This document shows, piece after piece, positions 16,780-24,964 of a DNA stretch of 64,000 nucleotides. The stretch spans positions 64,027 through 128,026 of the forward strand of contig DIPM01000021.1 of assembly GCA_002427105.1 (NCBI GenBank). The letters run 5' to 3'. The position numbers and the translations under genes were made by a program. Positions within the stretch are counted from its first letter, which is position 1. The number at the start of each line of letters is the position of its first letter. The notes beneath the pieces were generated by a model, which worked only from the letters and a program-made list of their open reading frames with translations, ran no database searches and was not told where the DNA came from. The stretch comes from Marinilabiliaceae bacterium UBA5488 (GTDB lineage: Bacteria > Bacteroidota > Bacteroidia > Bacteroidales > Marinilabiliaceae).

Positions 16780-17640
16780 ATGGATAAACTTAAAATAAAC
16801 CAGTATAAAAGTTCTTTCGATGCAATTGCCCATTACATTGAAAACGACCAAAAAGAACAGGTCGAAATTTGGTTCGCAAGAGAATTGCAAACAATTTTAG
16901 GCTATGCCCGATGGGAAAACTTTGTTGTTGCCATAAACCGTGCAGTCGAATCGTGCAAAACACAAGGTATCAATGTGGATGACCATTTTCGTGAGGTCAC
17001 GAAAATGGTCGTGTTGGGCAGTGGTGCTAAGCGTGAAGTAGAAGACTATATGCTTACCCGTTTTGCCTGTTACCTGATAGCTCAAAACGGAGACCCTAAA
17101 AAGGAGGAAATTGCCTTTGCCCAAAGTTATTTTGCCATACAGACCCGAAAAATTGAACTCATTGAAGAGCGGTTGAACCTGAAATCTCGACTGGAAACAA
17201 GGGATAAATTAAGGGCTTCCGAAAAACAACTCTCGCAAAACATTTACGAGCGGGGCGTTGACGATAAAGGATTTGGGCGTATCCGTTCAAAAGGCGACAC
17301 CGCTTTGTTTGGCGGACACACAACTGAGGATATGAAACGCCGCCTCGGCATTAAATCTACCCGTCCGCTTGCCGACTTTTTGCCTACGCTAACCATAGCT
17401 GCCAAGAACCTGGCAACCGAAATGACCAACTACAATGTAAGCGAAAAAGATTTGCAAGGCGAATCGTCGATAACCACCGAGCATGTGCAAAACAATAAAA
17501 CCGTGCGCGAAATGCTGGGCAAACGAGGCATTAAACCCGAAGAACTGCCACCTGCCGAAGACATTAAAAAGATGGAACGCCGTGTGGCTACCGATGAAAA
17601 GAAAATAGAACAATCAACCAAGAAACTCCCTAAAAAATGA
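16780..17640 (+). CDS. dinD: DinD-like DNA-damage-inducible protein
   Basis: This 286-residue protein matches DinD: IWFARELQTILGYARWENF at the N-terminus (a BRO-N-like start), VLGSGAKREVEDYMLTRFACYLIAQN, then a helical Lys/Arg-rich middle with ERGVDDKGFGRIRSKGD and a LFGGHTTEDMKRRLG segment. E. coli DinD antagonises RecA filaments in vitro, and the role of operon-embedded copies is not established. It lies between hsdM and hsdS and its stop overlaps the hsdS start (ATGA, 17637-17640), so it is translated as part of the restriction operon. A role in controlling restriction after DNA damage is an inference. Confidence 0.9.
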   Translation: MDKLKINQYKSSFDAIAHYIENDQKEQVEIWFARELQTILGYARWENFVVAINRAVESCKTQGINVDDHFREVTKMVVLGSGAKREVEDYMLTRFACYLIAQNGDPKKEEIAFAQSYFAIQTRKIELIEERLNLKSRLETRDKLRASEKQLSQNIYERGVDDKGFGRIRSKGDTALFGGHTTEDMKRRLGIKSTRPLADFLPTLTIAAKNLATEMTNYNVSEKDLQGESSITTEHVQNNKTVREMLGKRGIKPEELPPAEDIKKMERRVATDEKKIEQSTKKLPKK

Positions 17641-18806
17641 ATAAAATAGAAGAGCTTATACAGCAGTATTGCCCCAATGGGGTAGAGTTTAAGGAATTAA
17701 AAGAAATTGCTGAAATCGGAACTGGCAGTAGTAATGGTAATGAATCAACTGAAGATGGACAATATCCTCTTTTTGTTCGTTCAAAATTTATCAAAAAGAT
17801 TGATAGTTTTGAATTTGACGAGGAAGCAATTATAATTCCCGGAGAAGGAGGTATTGGCGATATCTTTCATTACATAAACGGTAAATATGCACTACACCAA
17901 AGAGCATATAGAATTCATTTGCTGATTAATTATGTGACAACTAAGTTTATTTATTACTACATGATTGCTAATTTCAAAGAGTTTATACTTCAAAAAGCAG
18001 TAAATGCAACTGTAAGCTCTATTAGAAAGCCGATGATTGAAAAGTTCCAAATCCCCATTCCCCCGCTTCCAATCCAACAAGAAATAGTAAAAATCCTCGA
18101 CAGTTTCACTCAGCTGGAAGCGGAGCTGGAGGCGGAGCTGGAGGCGGAGCTGGAGGCGCGTCGCGCCCAATATGAATACTATCGAGCTAAGTTGTTGAAT
18201 TTCGGTAATCTAAATGGGGGAGGGTACGAGGTAAGATGGGTTGAACTAAAAAATGTTACTCATTATTCAAACACCCGTATTGCGGCAGTTGAACTGGATA
18301 AACAAACTTATATAGGAGTGGATAATTTATTACAAAATAAGCAAGGTAAAACCTTTTCAAGCTATGTTCCTTCAACAGGGAATATGACACGATTTGAAAC
18401 AGGTGATATTTTAATTGGAAACATTCGTCCATATCTTAAAAAAATATGGTGTGCAACATATTCAGGTGGTACAAATGGAGATGTATTAGTAGTTCGCATT
18501 CAAAAGGAAAATAAGAACGAATTAAACTCTAAGTTTCTTTACTATCTATTGTCTTCAGATTTGTTTTTTGAGTATAACATGCAATTTGCAAAAGGAGCAA
18601 AAATGCCCCGAGGCGATAAATCTTCAATTATGAAATATAAAATCCCAATTCCACCCCTTGCTGAGCAAGAACGAATTGTAGGGATATTGGATAAATTCGA
18701 TGCTTTGGTAAACGACATTTCGATTGGTTTACCTGCCGAAATAGACGGTCGCCGCAAACAATACAATTATTACAGAGGCAAATTACTAACATTCAAACAG
18801 TCTTAA
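17637..18806 (+). CDS. hsdS: Type I restriction-modification specificity subunit
   Basis: HsdS recognises the bipartite DNA target for both methylation and cleavage. The 389 residues contain two target-recognition domains (about 10-145 and 200-335), each followed by a conserved helical spacer: PLPIQQEIVKILDSF near 140-155 and PLAEQERIVGILDKF near 340-355. The central spacer carries AELE repeats at about 162-173, encoded by 12-bp tandem repeats. The gene ends TCT TAA inside a dispersed repeat copy (18801-18836), suggesting the stop was supplied by that repeat. Confidence 0.94.
   Translation: MNKIEELIQQYCPNGVEFKELKEIAEIGTGSSNGNESTEDGQYPLFVRSKFIKKIDSFEFDEEAIIIPGEGGIGDIFHYINGKYALHQRAYRIHLLINYVTTKFIYYYMIANFKEFILQKAVNATVSSIRKPMIEKFQIPIPPLPIQQEIVKILDSFTQLEAELEAELEAELEARRAQYEYYRAKLLNFGNLNGGGYEVRWVELKNVTHYSNTRIAAVELDKQTYIGVDNLLQNKQGKTFSSYVPSTGNMTRFETGDILIGNIRPYLKKIWCATYSGGTNGDVLVVRIQKENKNELNSKFLYYLLSSDLFFEYNMQFAKGAKMPRGDKSSIMKYKIPIPPLAEQERIVGILDKFDALVNDISIGLPAEIDGRRKQYNYYRGKLLTFKQS
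18121..18156 (+). repeat. 12-bp tandem repeat in the hsdS spacer
   Basis: Three perfect CGGAGCTGGAGG units follow one degenerate partial unit (18112-18120). Each encodes four residues of the AELE type, so copy-number change keeps the frame and alters helix length between the two recognition domains. In EcoR124-type enzymes, repeat number here is known to change the length of the non-specific spacer in the target. Confidence 0.9.
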
Positions 18807-18836
18807 CCTCTGATTAAGCTGATTGAATTGATTAAA
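18801..18836 (-). repeat. GGTT-type dispersed repeat, copy R1
   Basis: This 36-bp segment beginning TCTTAACCTCTGATTAAG recurs at 19250-19285 with one mismatch. It contains the hsdS stop codon. Reverse-complemented, its AATCAGAGGTT core matches the plus-strand copies at 19295-19377 and those inside hsdR. Confidence 0.85.
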
Positions 18837-18853
18837 CCTGAAAGCATAAGAAA

Positions 18854-19255
18854 ATGATTAACGAAAAGTACAAATATTCCGAATTAACCTCAAAGATAAT
18901 TGCCTGTGCAATGGAGGTTCACAAAGTATTGGGGAATGGTTTTCAGGAGGTCATTTATCAGCGGGCATTGGCAAGAGAAATGTTTTTGAATCATGTTGAT
19001 TACAAAAGGGAATTTGAAATGCTCATTTTTTACAAAGACGAACAGATAGGTACACGGAGAGTTGATTTTCTTGTAGATGAAGTGGTATCGGTAGAATTAA
19101 AGGCAGTTGTGCTATTAGAAGATGTACACCTTGCCCAGGCTCTTAATTATTTGGAAGCTTACAATATCGAAATAGGCTTACTCATAAACTTTGGGGCAAA
19201 AAGTTTACAATTCAAACGGCTTGTTAATCCAAGATTCAGGCAAAAAATATCTTAA
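18854..19255 (+). CDS. GxxExxY family protein (PD-(D/E)XK-like fold)
   Basis: This 133-residue protein carries the family motif at residues 29-35 (G-F-Q-E-V-I-Y) and a core resembling the PD-(D/E)XK nuclease fold, with VDFLVDE then VELKA (about 74-91). The biochemical role of the family is not established, and a nuclease is inferred from fold similarity. The gene is inserted between hsdS and hsdR. It is bracketed by 36-bp direct repeats (18801-18836 and 19250-19285), the second containing its own TCT TAA stop. This makes gene plus one repeat a 449-bp unit, suggestive of an inserted element. Confidence 0.88.
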   Translation: MINEKYKYSELTSKIIACAMEVHKVLGNGFQEVIYQRALAREMFLNHVDYKREFEMLIFYKDEQIGTRRVDFLVDEVVSVELKAVVLLEDVHLAQALNYLEAYNIEIGLLINFGAKSLQFKRLVNPRFRQKIS

Positions 19256-19377
19256 CCTCTGATTAAGTTGATTGAATTGATTAAAATGATTTCATTAAAT
19301 CAAGCCAATCAGGTAAATCATAAAAATCAGAGGTTCAGACAGTATTCATATAAATCATTAAAATCAGAGGTTCAGAC
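19250..19377. repeat. Dispersed repeat cluster R2/R3 before hsdR
   Basis: A minus-orientation copy (19250-19285) faces two plus-orientation copies: 19295-19340, and the shorter 19350-19377. Both plus copies end AATCAGAGGTTCAGAC. Inverted AACCTCTGATT/AATCAGAGGTT arms make a large hairpin. An open frame with a TTG start at 19268 crosses this region into hsdR, but its amino acids (NQANQVNHKNQ) are repeat-derived, so I start hsdR at 19379. Confidence 0.85.
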
Positions 19378-19378
19378 A

Positions 19379-22300
19379 ATGTACGATATAATAGCACAAA
19401 ACCCGGAATCAACCGTAGTTGCAGAATTCGTTCCTGCATATAAACGAGAAACAAACTACCAATCGGAGGCAGACCTCGAAAAAGCATTTATTGAGCAGCT
19501 TCAAACACAGGCTTACGATTATTTGCCAATCACTTCGGAAGACGAATTGATTGCCAACTTGCGCCTGCAATTAGAAGCCCTGAATAATTACCAGTTTACC
19601 AATTCGGAATGGGAGCAGTTTTTCAAAGGCAAAATTGCGAACCAAAACAACGGCATTGAGGAAAAAACAACCATTATACAGGAAGACCATATCCAACTGC
19701 TTACCCGTGACGACCAGCCTGCGCCGCGTCCGCGTACTGGAGAGTTTTGTATTTATGTTCTGAAATGTTCAGATAATTCATTTTATATCGGACAAACAAA
19801 TGATATTGATAGAAGACTAACTGAACACCGTGAAGGAAAAGGAGCAGAATGGACAAAAAGCCATTCACCATTTGAATTAATTCATTGGGAAATTTTTGAA
19901 ACAAGGGAAGAAGCTGTTAAAAGGGAACAAGATTTGAAAACTGGATTTGGTCGTAAATGGCTAAAGCGAAGTTACGAAAAGGGTGGCTTGTCCTCGGCGC
20001 GGCAGGCAGGTGGCACAGTAAAGAATATTTATTTGATAGACAAACAGAATATTCATAATAACCGACTTCAGGTAATCAACCAATATACAGTTAATCAAAA
20101 TCATGCCAATCAGGTTAATCATAAAAATCCTGGTTCAGACATTGTGCGTGCCAATCGTTACGATGTTACGGTATTGGTAAACGGCTTACCATTGGTACAT
20201 ATCGAGCTTAAAAAACGGGGTGTTGACATTAAAGAGGCCTTTAATCAAATTAATCGTTACAATCGCGAATCATTTTGGGCAGGCAGTGGCTTGTTTGAGT
20301 ATGTGCAATTATTTGTTATTTCAAACGGCACTCACACGAAATACTATAGCAATACGACGCGATTTTCACATATCAGGGAGCTGGGCGACAGCTCTGTCAA
20401 AAAAGGAAAACGCACCAGCAATAGTTTTGAATTTACTTCGTGGTGGGCTGATGCCAATAACCGCCCGATTGTTGATTTAATGGATTTCGGACGCACCTTT
20501 TTCGCAAAGCACACATTGCTCAATCTGCTTACTAAATACTGTGTTTTCACTTCCGACAAGTTGTTGTTGGCAATGCGCCCTTACCAAATTGTGGCTACCG
20601 AAAGAATACTAAACAAAATCACTGTTTCAAATAATTATAAAACCTATGGTTCTATAGAAGGAGGTGGATATATCTGGCACACCACCGGAAGCGGCAAAAC
20701 GCTTACTTCGTTTAAAACAGCTCAATTAGCCGGAAAATTGCCCTTTATCGACAAAGTCTTATTCGTGGTTGACAGAAAAGACCTCGACTATCAAACCATG
20801 AAAGAATACGATAAGTTTGAGAAAGGAGCTGCAAACAGTAATTCAAATACGGCCGCTCTTATCAGGCAACTTAACGACCCAAATTGCAAAATAATCATTA
20901 CAACAATACAAAAACTATCGAACTATGTAAAATCAGTGAAATCAAACCAATCACAAAAATCAGTGGTTCAGACTTTGCATTGTGTTATAATTTTCGATGA
21001 ATGCCATCGCTCGCAATTTGGAGATATGCACACAGCTATTACAAAAGCCTTCAAAAAATACCATTTGTTTGGATTTACCGGTACACCAATTTTTGCTGTA
21101 AACTCAAGCAGTAGCAGTAAACCCAACTTGCGCACTACCGAACAGGCTTTTGGAACAAAACTGCATACCTACACTATTGTCGATGCCATTACCGATAAAA
21201 ACGTGCTCCCCTTCCGTATCGATTACATTAGTACCATGAAGGAAGAGGAGAATATTGCAGATGCCAAAGTATGGGATATTGACCGCGAAAGAGCATTGGC
21301 AGCTCCCCAACGCATAAGTAACATAGTAACATATATTCGCGAACATTTCGACCAGAAAACAAAACGCAACAGCTACTACCAGTTAAAAGGCCGCCGCTTA
21401 GCCGGCTTTAATGCCATATTTGCCGTCGCCTCTATTGATGTGGCAAAAAAATATTACACCGAATTTCAAAGTCAAATGGCAGACTTACCCAGCGATAAGC
21501 AACTGAAGATTGCTACCATTTATAGCTTTGGTGTAAACGAGCCCGATGATGAAGATAACGGAATCATCCAGGACGAGAACCCTGAAGATACAAGTCGTTT
21601 AGACCAAAGCTCACGGGACTTTCTCGAATCGGCAATACAGGACTACAACAAGATATTTAAAATGAACTTTGATACTTCAAGTGAAAAGTTCCAAAGCTAT
21701 TATAAAGATGTGTCCGAACGAGTGAAAAATCGTGAAATTGACTTGTTGATTGTGGTAAACATGTTCCTTACTGGTTTTGATGCTACTACTTTGAATACCC
21801 TTTGGGTAGATAAAAACCTCCGTTTGCATGGGCTTTTACAAGCCTACTCCCGCACAAACCGCATTCTGAACACGGTAAAAACATTCGGTAATATTGTTTG
21901 CTTCCGAAATCTCGAAAAAGCAACCAACGAAAGCATTGCCCTGTTTGGAGACAAAGAAGCCGGAGGCATTGTTTTGCTCAAAACATACGACGAATACTAC
22001 AACGGCTACAAGAAAGGAGATAAGGACATTCCCGGCTATGCTGATTTAGTGGATGACTTACAAGAAAAATTCCCTGTGGGTGAACAGATTATCGGAGAAC
22101 AAAACCAAAAAGAATTTATCAAGCTTTACAGTGCCATTCTGAAAGTGAAAAATATACTTTCCACATTCGATGAATTTTCAGGCAATGAAATACTTTCGGA
22201 AAGAGATGTACAGGATTATCACAGCATGTATATCAATCTTTACAACGATTTCAGAGGCAAAAGCAAGGGCGACAACGAAAATGTAAACGATGATATAGTC

Positions 22301-22780
22301 TTTGAAATGGAGCTGATTAAACAGGTCGAAATCAACATTGATTATATCCTTGCACTCATTAAGAAATACCACGAAGGGCATTTAAAAGACAAAGAAATTG
22401 TTATCAGTATTAGCAAAGCCATTGATTCCAGTGTGGAACTCCGCAATAAAAAAGAGCTTATCGAACAATTTATTGACTCGTTGACACCTTCAACCAATGT
22501 GGATGATGATTGGCATTCGTTTGTTGATGCTAAGAAAGTAGAAGAATTAGACCAAATTATCAACGATGAAAATTTGGATAAAGAAGAAACATACAAGTTT
22601 ATAACAAATGCTTTTCGTGACGGTTATGTCCAATCAACAGGCACAGCATTAAGCAAAGTTCTGCCACCTGTTTCAAGATTTACGCCAACAGGCGACCGTA
22701 CAAAGAAAAGAGAATCGGTACTCGAAAAACTCAGTTCGTTTTTCAATAAATTCTGGGATATTTCGGGTGCCGATTATTAA
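19379..22780 (+). CDS. hsdR: Type I restriction endonuclease subunit with in-frame insertions
   Basis: HsdR is the motor and nuclease of the complex. From ATG 19379 it has 1133 residues. The N-terminal PD-(D/E)XK nuclease shows YDVTVLVNG then HIELKK (Asp262, Glu276, Lys278). The helicase core has TGSGKT near 436, FDECHRSQ near 539 and FTGTPI shortly after, and the rest is the usual helical C-terminus. Three in-frame additions are unusual: a GIY-YIG domain (about residues 124-196, within 19712-20014), a repeat-encoded HANQVNHKNPGSD just before the catalytic Asp, and repeat-encoded KSNQSQKSVVQ before the DECH box. The frame is intact, so an active enzyme is possible. Confidence 0.93.
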   Translation: MYDIIAQNPESTVVAEFVPAYKRETNYQSEADLEKAFIEQLQTQAYDYLPITSEDELIANLRLQLEALNNYQFTNSEWEQFFKGKIANQNNGIEEKTTIIQEDHIQLLTRDDQPAPRPRTGEFCIYVLKCSDNSFYIGQTNDIDRRLTEHREGKGAEWTKSHSPFELIHWEIFETREEAVKREQDLKTGFGRKWLKRSYEKGGLSSARQAGGTVKNIYLIDKQNIHNNRLQVINQYTVNQNHANQVNHKNPGSDIVRANRYDVTVLVNGLPLVHIELKKRGVDIKEAFNQINRYNRESFWAGSGLFEYVQLFVISNGTHTKYYSNTTRFSHIRELGDSSVKKGKRTSNSFEFTSWWADANNRPIVDLMDFGRTFFAKHTLLNLLTKYCVFTSDKLLLAMRPYQIVATERILNKITVSNNYKTYGSIEGGGYIWHTTGSGKTLTSFKTAQLAGKLPFIDKVLFVVDRKDLDYQTMKEYDKFEKGAANSNSNTAALIRQLNDPNCKIIITTIQKLSNYVKSVKSNQSQKSVVQTLHCVIIFDECHRSQFGDMHTAITKAFKKYHLFGFTGTPIFAVNSSSSSKPNLRTTEQAFGTKLHTYTIVDAITDKNVLPFRIDYISTMKEEENIADAKVWDIDRERALAAPQRISNIVTYIREHFDQKTKRNSYYQLKGRRLAGFNAIFAVASIDVAKKYYTEFQSQMADLPSDKQLKIATIYSFGVNEPDDEDNGIIQDENPEDTSRLDQSSRDFLESAIQDYNKIFKMNFDTSSEKFQSYYKDVSERVKNREIDLLIVVNMFLTGFDATTLNTLWVDKNLRLHGLLQAYSRTNRILNTVKTFGNIVCFRNLEKATNESIALFGDKEAGGIVLLKTYDEYYNGYKKGDKDIPGYADLVDDLQEKFPVGEQIIGEQNQKEFIKLYSAILKVKNILSTFDEFSGNEILSERDVQDYHSMYINLYNDFRGKSKGDNENVNDDIVFEMELIKQVEINIDYILALIKKYHEGHLKDKEIVISISKAIDSSVELRNKKELIEQFIDSLTPSTNVDDDWHSFVDAKKVEELDQIINDENLDKEETYKFITNAFRDGYVQSTGTALSKVLPPVSRFTPTGDRTKKRESVLEKLSSFFNKFWDISGADY
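19712..20014 (+). mobile_element. GIY-YIG endonuclease domain inserted in hsdR
   Basis: This approximately 101-codon insertion sits in frame between LLTRD and TVKNIYLIDK, which are adjacent in ordinary HsdR proteins. It contains CIYVLKCSDNSFYIG (GIY and YIG strands), a conserved Arg in DRRLTEH, a Glu region and TGFGRKWLKR, as in free-standing UPF0213/URI nucleases. GC-rich inverted ends occur: GCCTGC at 19717-19722 and GCAGGC at 20002-20007. Such small GIY-YIG genes are spread through Bacteroidota, and here one has become part of a host enzyme. Confidence 0.85.
20091..20140 (+). repeat. Dispersed repeat copy R4 inside hsdR
   Basis: A plus-strand copy running TTAATCAAAATCATGCC to TCCTGGTTCAGAC. 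It is translated in frame as part of HsdR, a few residues before the nuclease catalytic Asp, and has the same AATCA spacing and GGTTCAGAC end as 19295-19340. Confidence 0.82.
20929..20973 (+). repeat. Dispersed repeat copy R5 inside hsdR
   Basis: A plus-strand copy running AAATCAGTGAAATCAAACC to AGTGGTTCAGAC. It is translated in frame between the TTIQKL strand and the IIFDECH box of the helicase domain, where family members have a short loop. Confidence 0.8.
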
Positions 22781-23087
22781 AGGGGTAGTACCGGGATTTG
22801 AAGGCTACAATTAATTTCGCGATACTTGCTGTAGATCACGTTACTTACTGTAGATTGAAAGCGAGGTAGCTATTGCAATAATAGCCCCGGCGGGACGTCA
22901 CTTTTGTAGCACAGAATACCACCAAAACACGAAGCCCCGGCGGGGCGATACCTTTTTCCGCTGCTGCGAGGTTCTTTGCAAGCAATGCGGCATAGCCGAG
23001 CGGTAACTCTTACCTTCTTCGTGTAATCTGAAACCCTCAATGGCGCAGCACTCAAGCTTTATTATGAAAAGACAGACTGCTCTCTGC
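22781..23087. other. Intergenic repeat-bearing stretch
   Basis: I see no gene here. Two copies of AGCCCCGGCGGG (22883-22894 and 22933-22944) lie 50 bases apart around TTTTGTAGCACAGAATACC, a dispersed intergenic repeat type. CTGTAGAT occurs twice nearby (22830 and 22852). No clear terminator for hsdR or for the convergent sulP gene is visible. Confidence 0.6.
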
Positions 23088-24737
23088 TTAATTCTGGCTG
23101 ATAACTTTCTGAACGGCATCATCAAACTGGGCGAAGATATTTTCCTTGCCTACCAGCTCATATATGCCGGCTCGCTTTAGCTCGGCAGCGACGCTGTCGT
23201 TTACCCCGGACAAAAGTATATGCTTATGTTTATGCTTGAAGTCATGCAGCATTGCTTTAAAGTTGTGCAGTCCTGTAGCATCAATCATAGGAACTCGCCT
23301 CATCCTGATTATGACAATATTAGAACGGTCGGGGATGTTATGGGTCAGCTCCTTAAACTTGTTGGCCACGCCAAAAAACATAGGACCGGTAATTTCATAC
23401 ACGCTGCAATTAGCCGGCAATTTTAGATTTACCATGGCCACATCGTCGTGTTCTTCTTCTAAACTACCCACCAAAGGCTTGACTTCGCTGACATCCGACA
23501 TACGCTTCATAAACAGCAGGGCTGCCAGAACCATTCCAACCTGAATCGCAACCGTAAGGTCAACAACCACAGTAAGGATAAAGGTGGTGAGCAGCACAAG
23601 GGCATCGTAGCGCGAGCCCCTTAAAATGGACACAAAAGAACGCCATTCACTCATATTGTAGGCTACAACCATCAAAATACCGGCTAAAACCGACAGCGGT
23701 ATCAAGCCTGCCCACTTGCCTGCAAAGAGCATGATTATTAATAATACTATTACGTGAACTATACCGGCCACAGGAGTACGGCCACCGTTCTTGACATTCG
23801 TAGCAGTACGTGCTATTGCTCCGGTGGCGGGAATACCTCCAAAGAGACCACTCCCAATATTCGCGATGCCCTGGGCAATTAATTCTGTATTACTGCGGTG
23901 ACGTCCGCCAATCATACCATCGGCTACAACAGCCGACAAAAGAGACTCAATGGATCCAAGTAAAGCAATAGTAAAGGCCGGCCCAATATGCATAACTATC
24001 AAATCCCAGGTCAAAACCGGCATACCGGGCAGGCTGATTCTATTTGGAATCTCACCAAACTTGCTGCCAATTGTTTCTACATCAACTGCTCCAAAGGCGA
24101 TTAAAGAAGCCCCAATTATCAGGGCAATCAGAGAGCCGGGAATCTTAGATGATACTTTCTTCCAATATATGGTAACCAAAACACTGCCTATGCCAAGAAA
24201 CACAGCCGGCCAATGCACAGTGTGAAGCGCGCTTAGCAGGACATTCATCTTAGAGGAAAAATCGGCAGGAAGCTCGGCCGTTGTCAGCCCTAAAAAATCC
24301 TTTATCTGCGACACGAAAATCAGTAAAGCTATACCACTGGTAAATCCAACTGTCAGCGGATAAGGAACAAACTTTATGACTGCTCCAAGGCGCAAAAGAC
24401 CAAAAACAATCATCATAATACCGGCCATTATGGTGGAAATTATTAGTCCGTCCATGCCATAGTTAGCAATAATCCCGGCAACAATCACTACAAAGGCTCC
24501 CGTCGGCCCTCCTATCTGCACCCTGCTTCCTCCCAGCACCGATATAAGAAATCCTGCTACAATCGCCGTGATTAGTCCCTTCTCGGGGCTAACTCCGGAA
24601 GCTATGGCAAAGGCGATAGCCAAAGGCAGGGCAACAACTCCAACAATGGCTCCTGCCATAAGATCCCCGGTGAATTGATCGCGGGAATATCCTTTCTTAA
24701 AGGTACTAATCAGTTTTGGGTAGAAAATTGGTTCCAT
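23088..24737 (-). CDS. SulP-family anion transporter with STAS domain
   Basis: Residues 1-405 form the multi-span SulP transport domain, with LMAGAIVGVVALPLAIAFA at the start and GGSRVQIGGPTGAFVVIVAG, the SulP signature, near 70-90. A C-terminal STAS domain (about 430-545) contains IVIIRMRRVPMIDATGLH. Members move sulfate, bicarbonate or dicarboxylates, and the substrate cannot be assigned here because no sulfur-assimilation or carbonic-anhydrase gene is adjacent. The 549-aa length is usual. It is convergent with hsdR and divergent from the secreted-protein gene at 24965. Confidence 0.92.
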   Translation of the reverse strand: MEPIFYPKLISTFKKGYSRDQFTGDLMAGAIVGVVALPLAIAFAIASGVSPEKGLITAIVAGFLISVLGGSRVQIGGPTGAFVVIVAGIIANYGMDGLIISTIMAGIMMIVFGLLRLGAVIKFVPYPLTVGFTSGIALLIFVSQIKDFLGLTTAELPADFSSKMNVLLSALHTVHWPAVFLGIGSVLVTIYWKKVSSKIPGSLIALIIGASLIAFGAVDVETIGSKFGEIPNRISLPGMPVLTWDLIVMHIGPAFTIALLGSIESLLSAVVADGMIGGRHRSNTELIAQGIANIGSGLFGGIPATGAIARTATNVKNGGRTPVAGIVHVIVLLIIMLFAGKWAGLIPLSVLAGILMVVAYNMSEWRSFVSILRGSRYDALVLLTTFILTVVVDLTVAIQVGMVLAALLFMKRMSDVSEVKPLVGSLEEEHDDVAMVNLKLPANCSVYEITGPMFFGVANKFKELTHNIPDRSNIVIIRMRRVPMIDATGLHNFKAMLHDFKHKHKHILLSGVNDSVAAELKRAGIYELVGKENIFAQFDDAVQKVISQN

Positions 24738-24964
24738 ATTGTGTCTATTTTATTCAAAAAAACATGCAAACATACGGCAAATATATCTTCCTTATCTCAT
24801 TTTTATTATTTTTAACGCGGCCGAAGCTCACGAGCCAAGGATTGTTAATTGCCTAAAAATGTTTGTATTTATCGCAATAATATAGGATTTTGCCGTTATA
24901 TAGCAAATGCAAACCAAACTAAGCATTGTGCCCCAAAAGCTGTAACCGTTCAATATCATAACTT

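Noticed and set aside
18121..18156. CRISPR-like array in the restriction region
   Set aside because: The 12-bp units are contiguous, without spacers, and encode AELE. The other repeats here are too irregular, and no cas gene is present.
19268..19378. 37-residue N-terminal extension of HsdR from a TTG start
   Set aside because: Its residues come from the dispersed repeats. The ATG at 19379 gives a family-like start (MYDIIAQNPES).
23146..23544. 132-codon plus-strand frame opposite the STAS domain of sulP
   Set aside because: It is an antisense shadow of a well-conserved gene.
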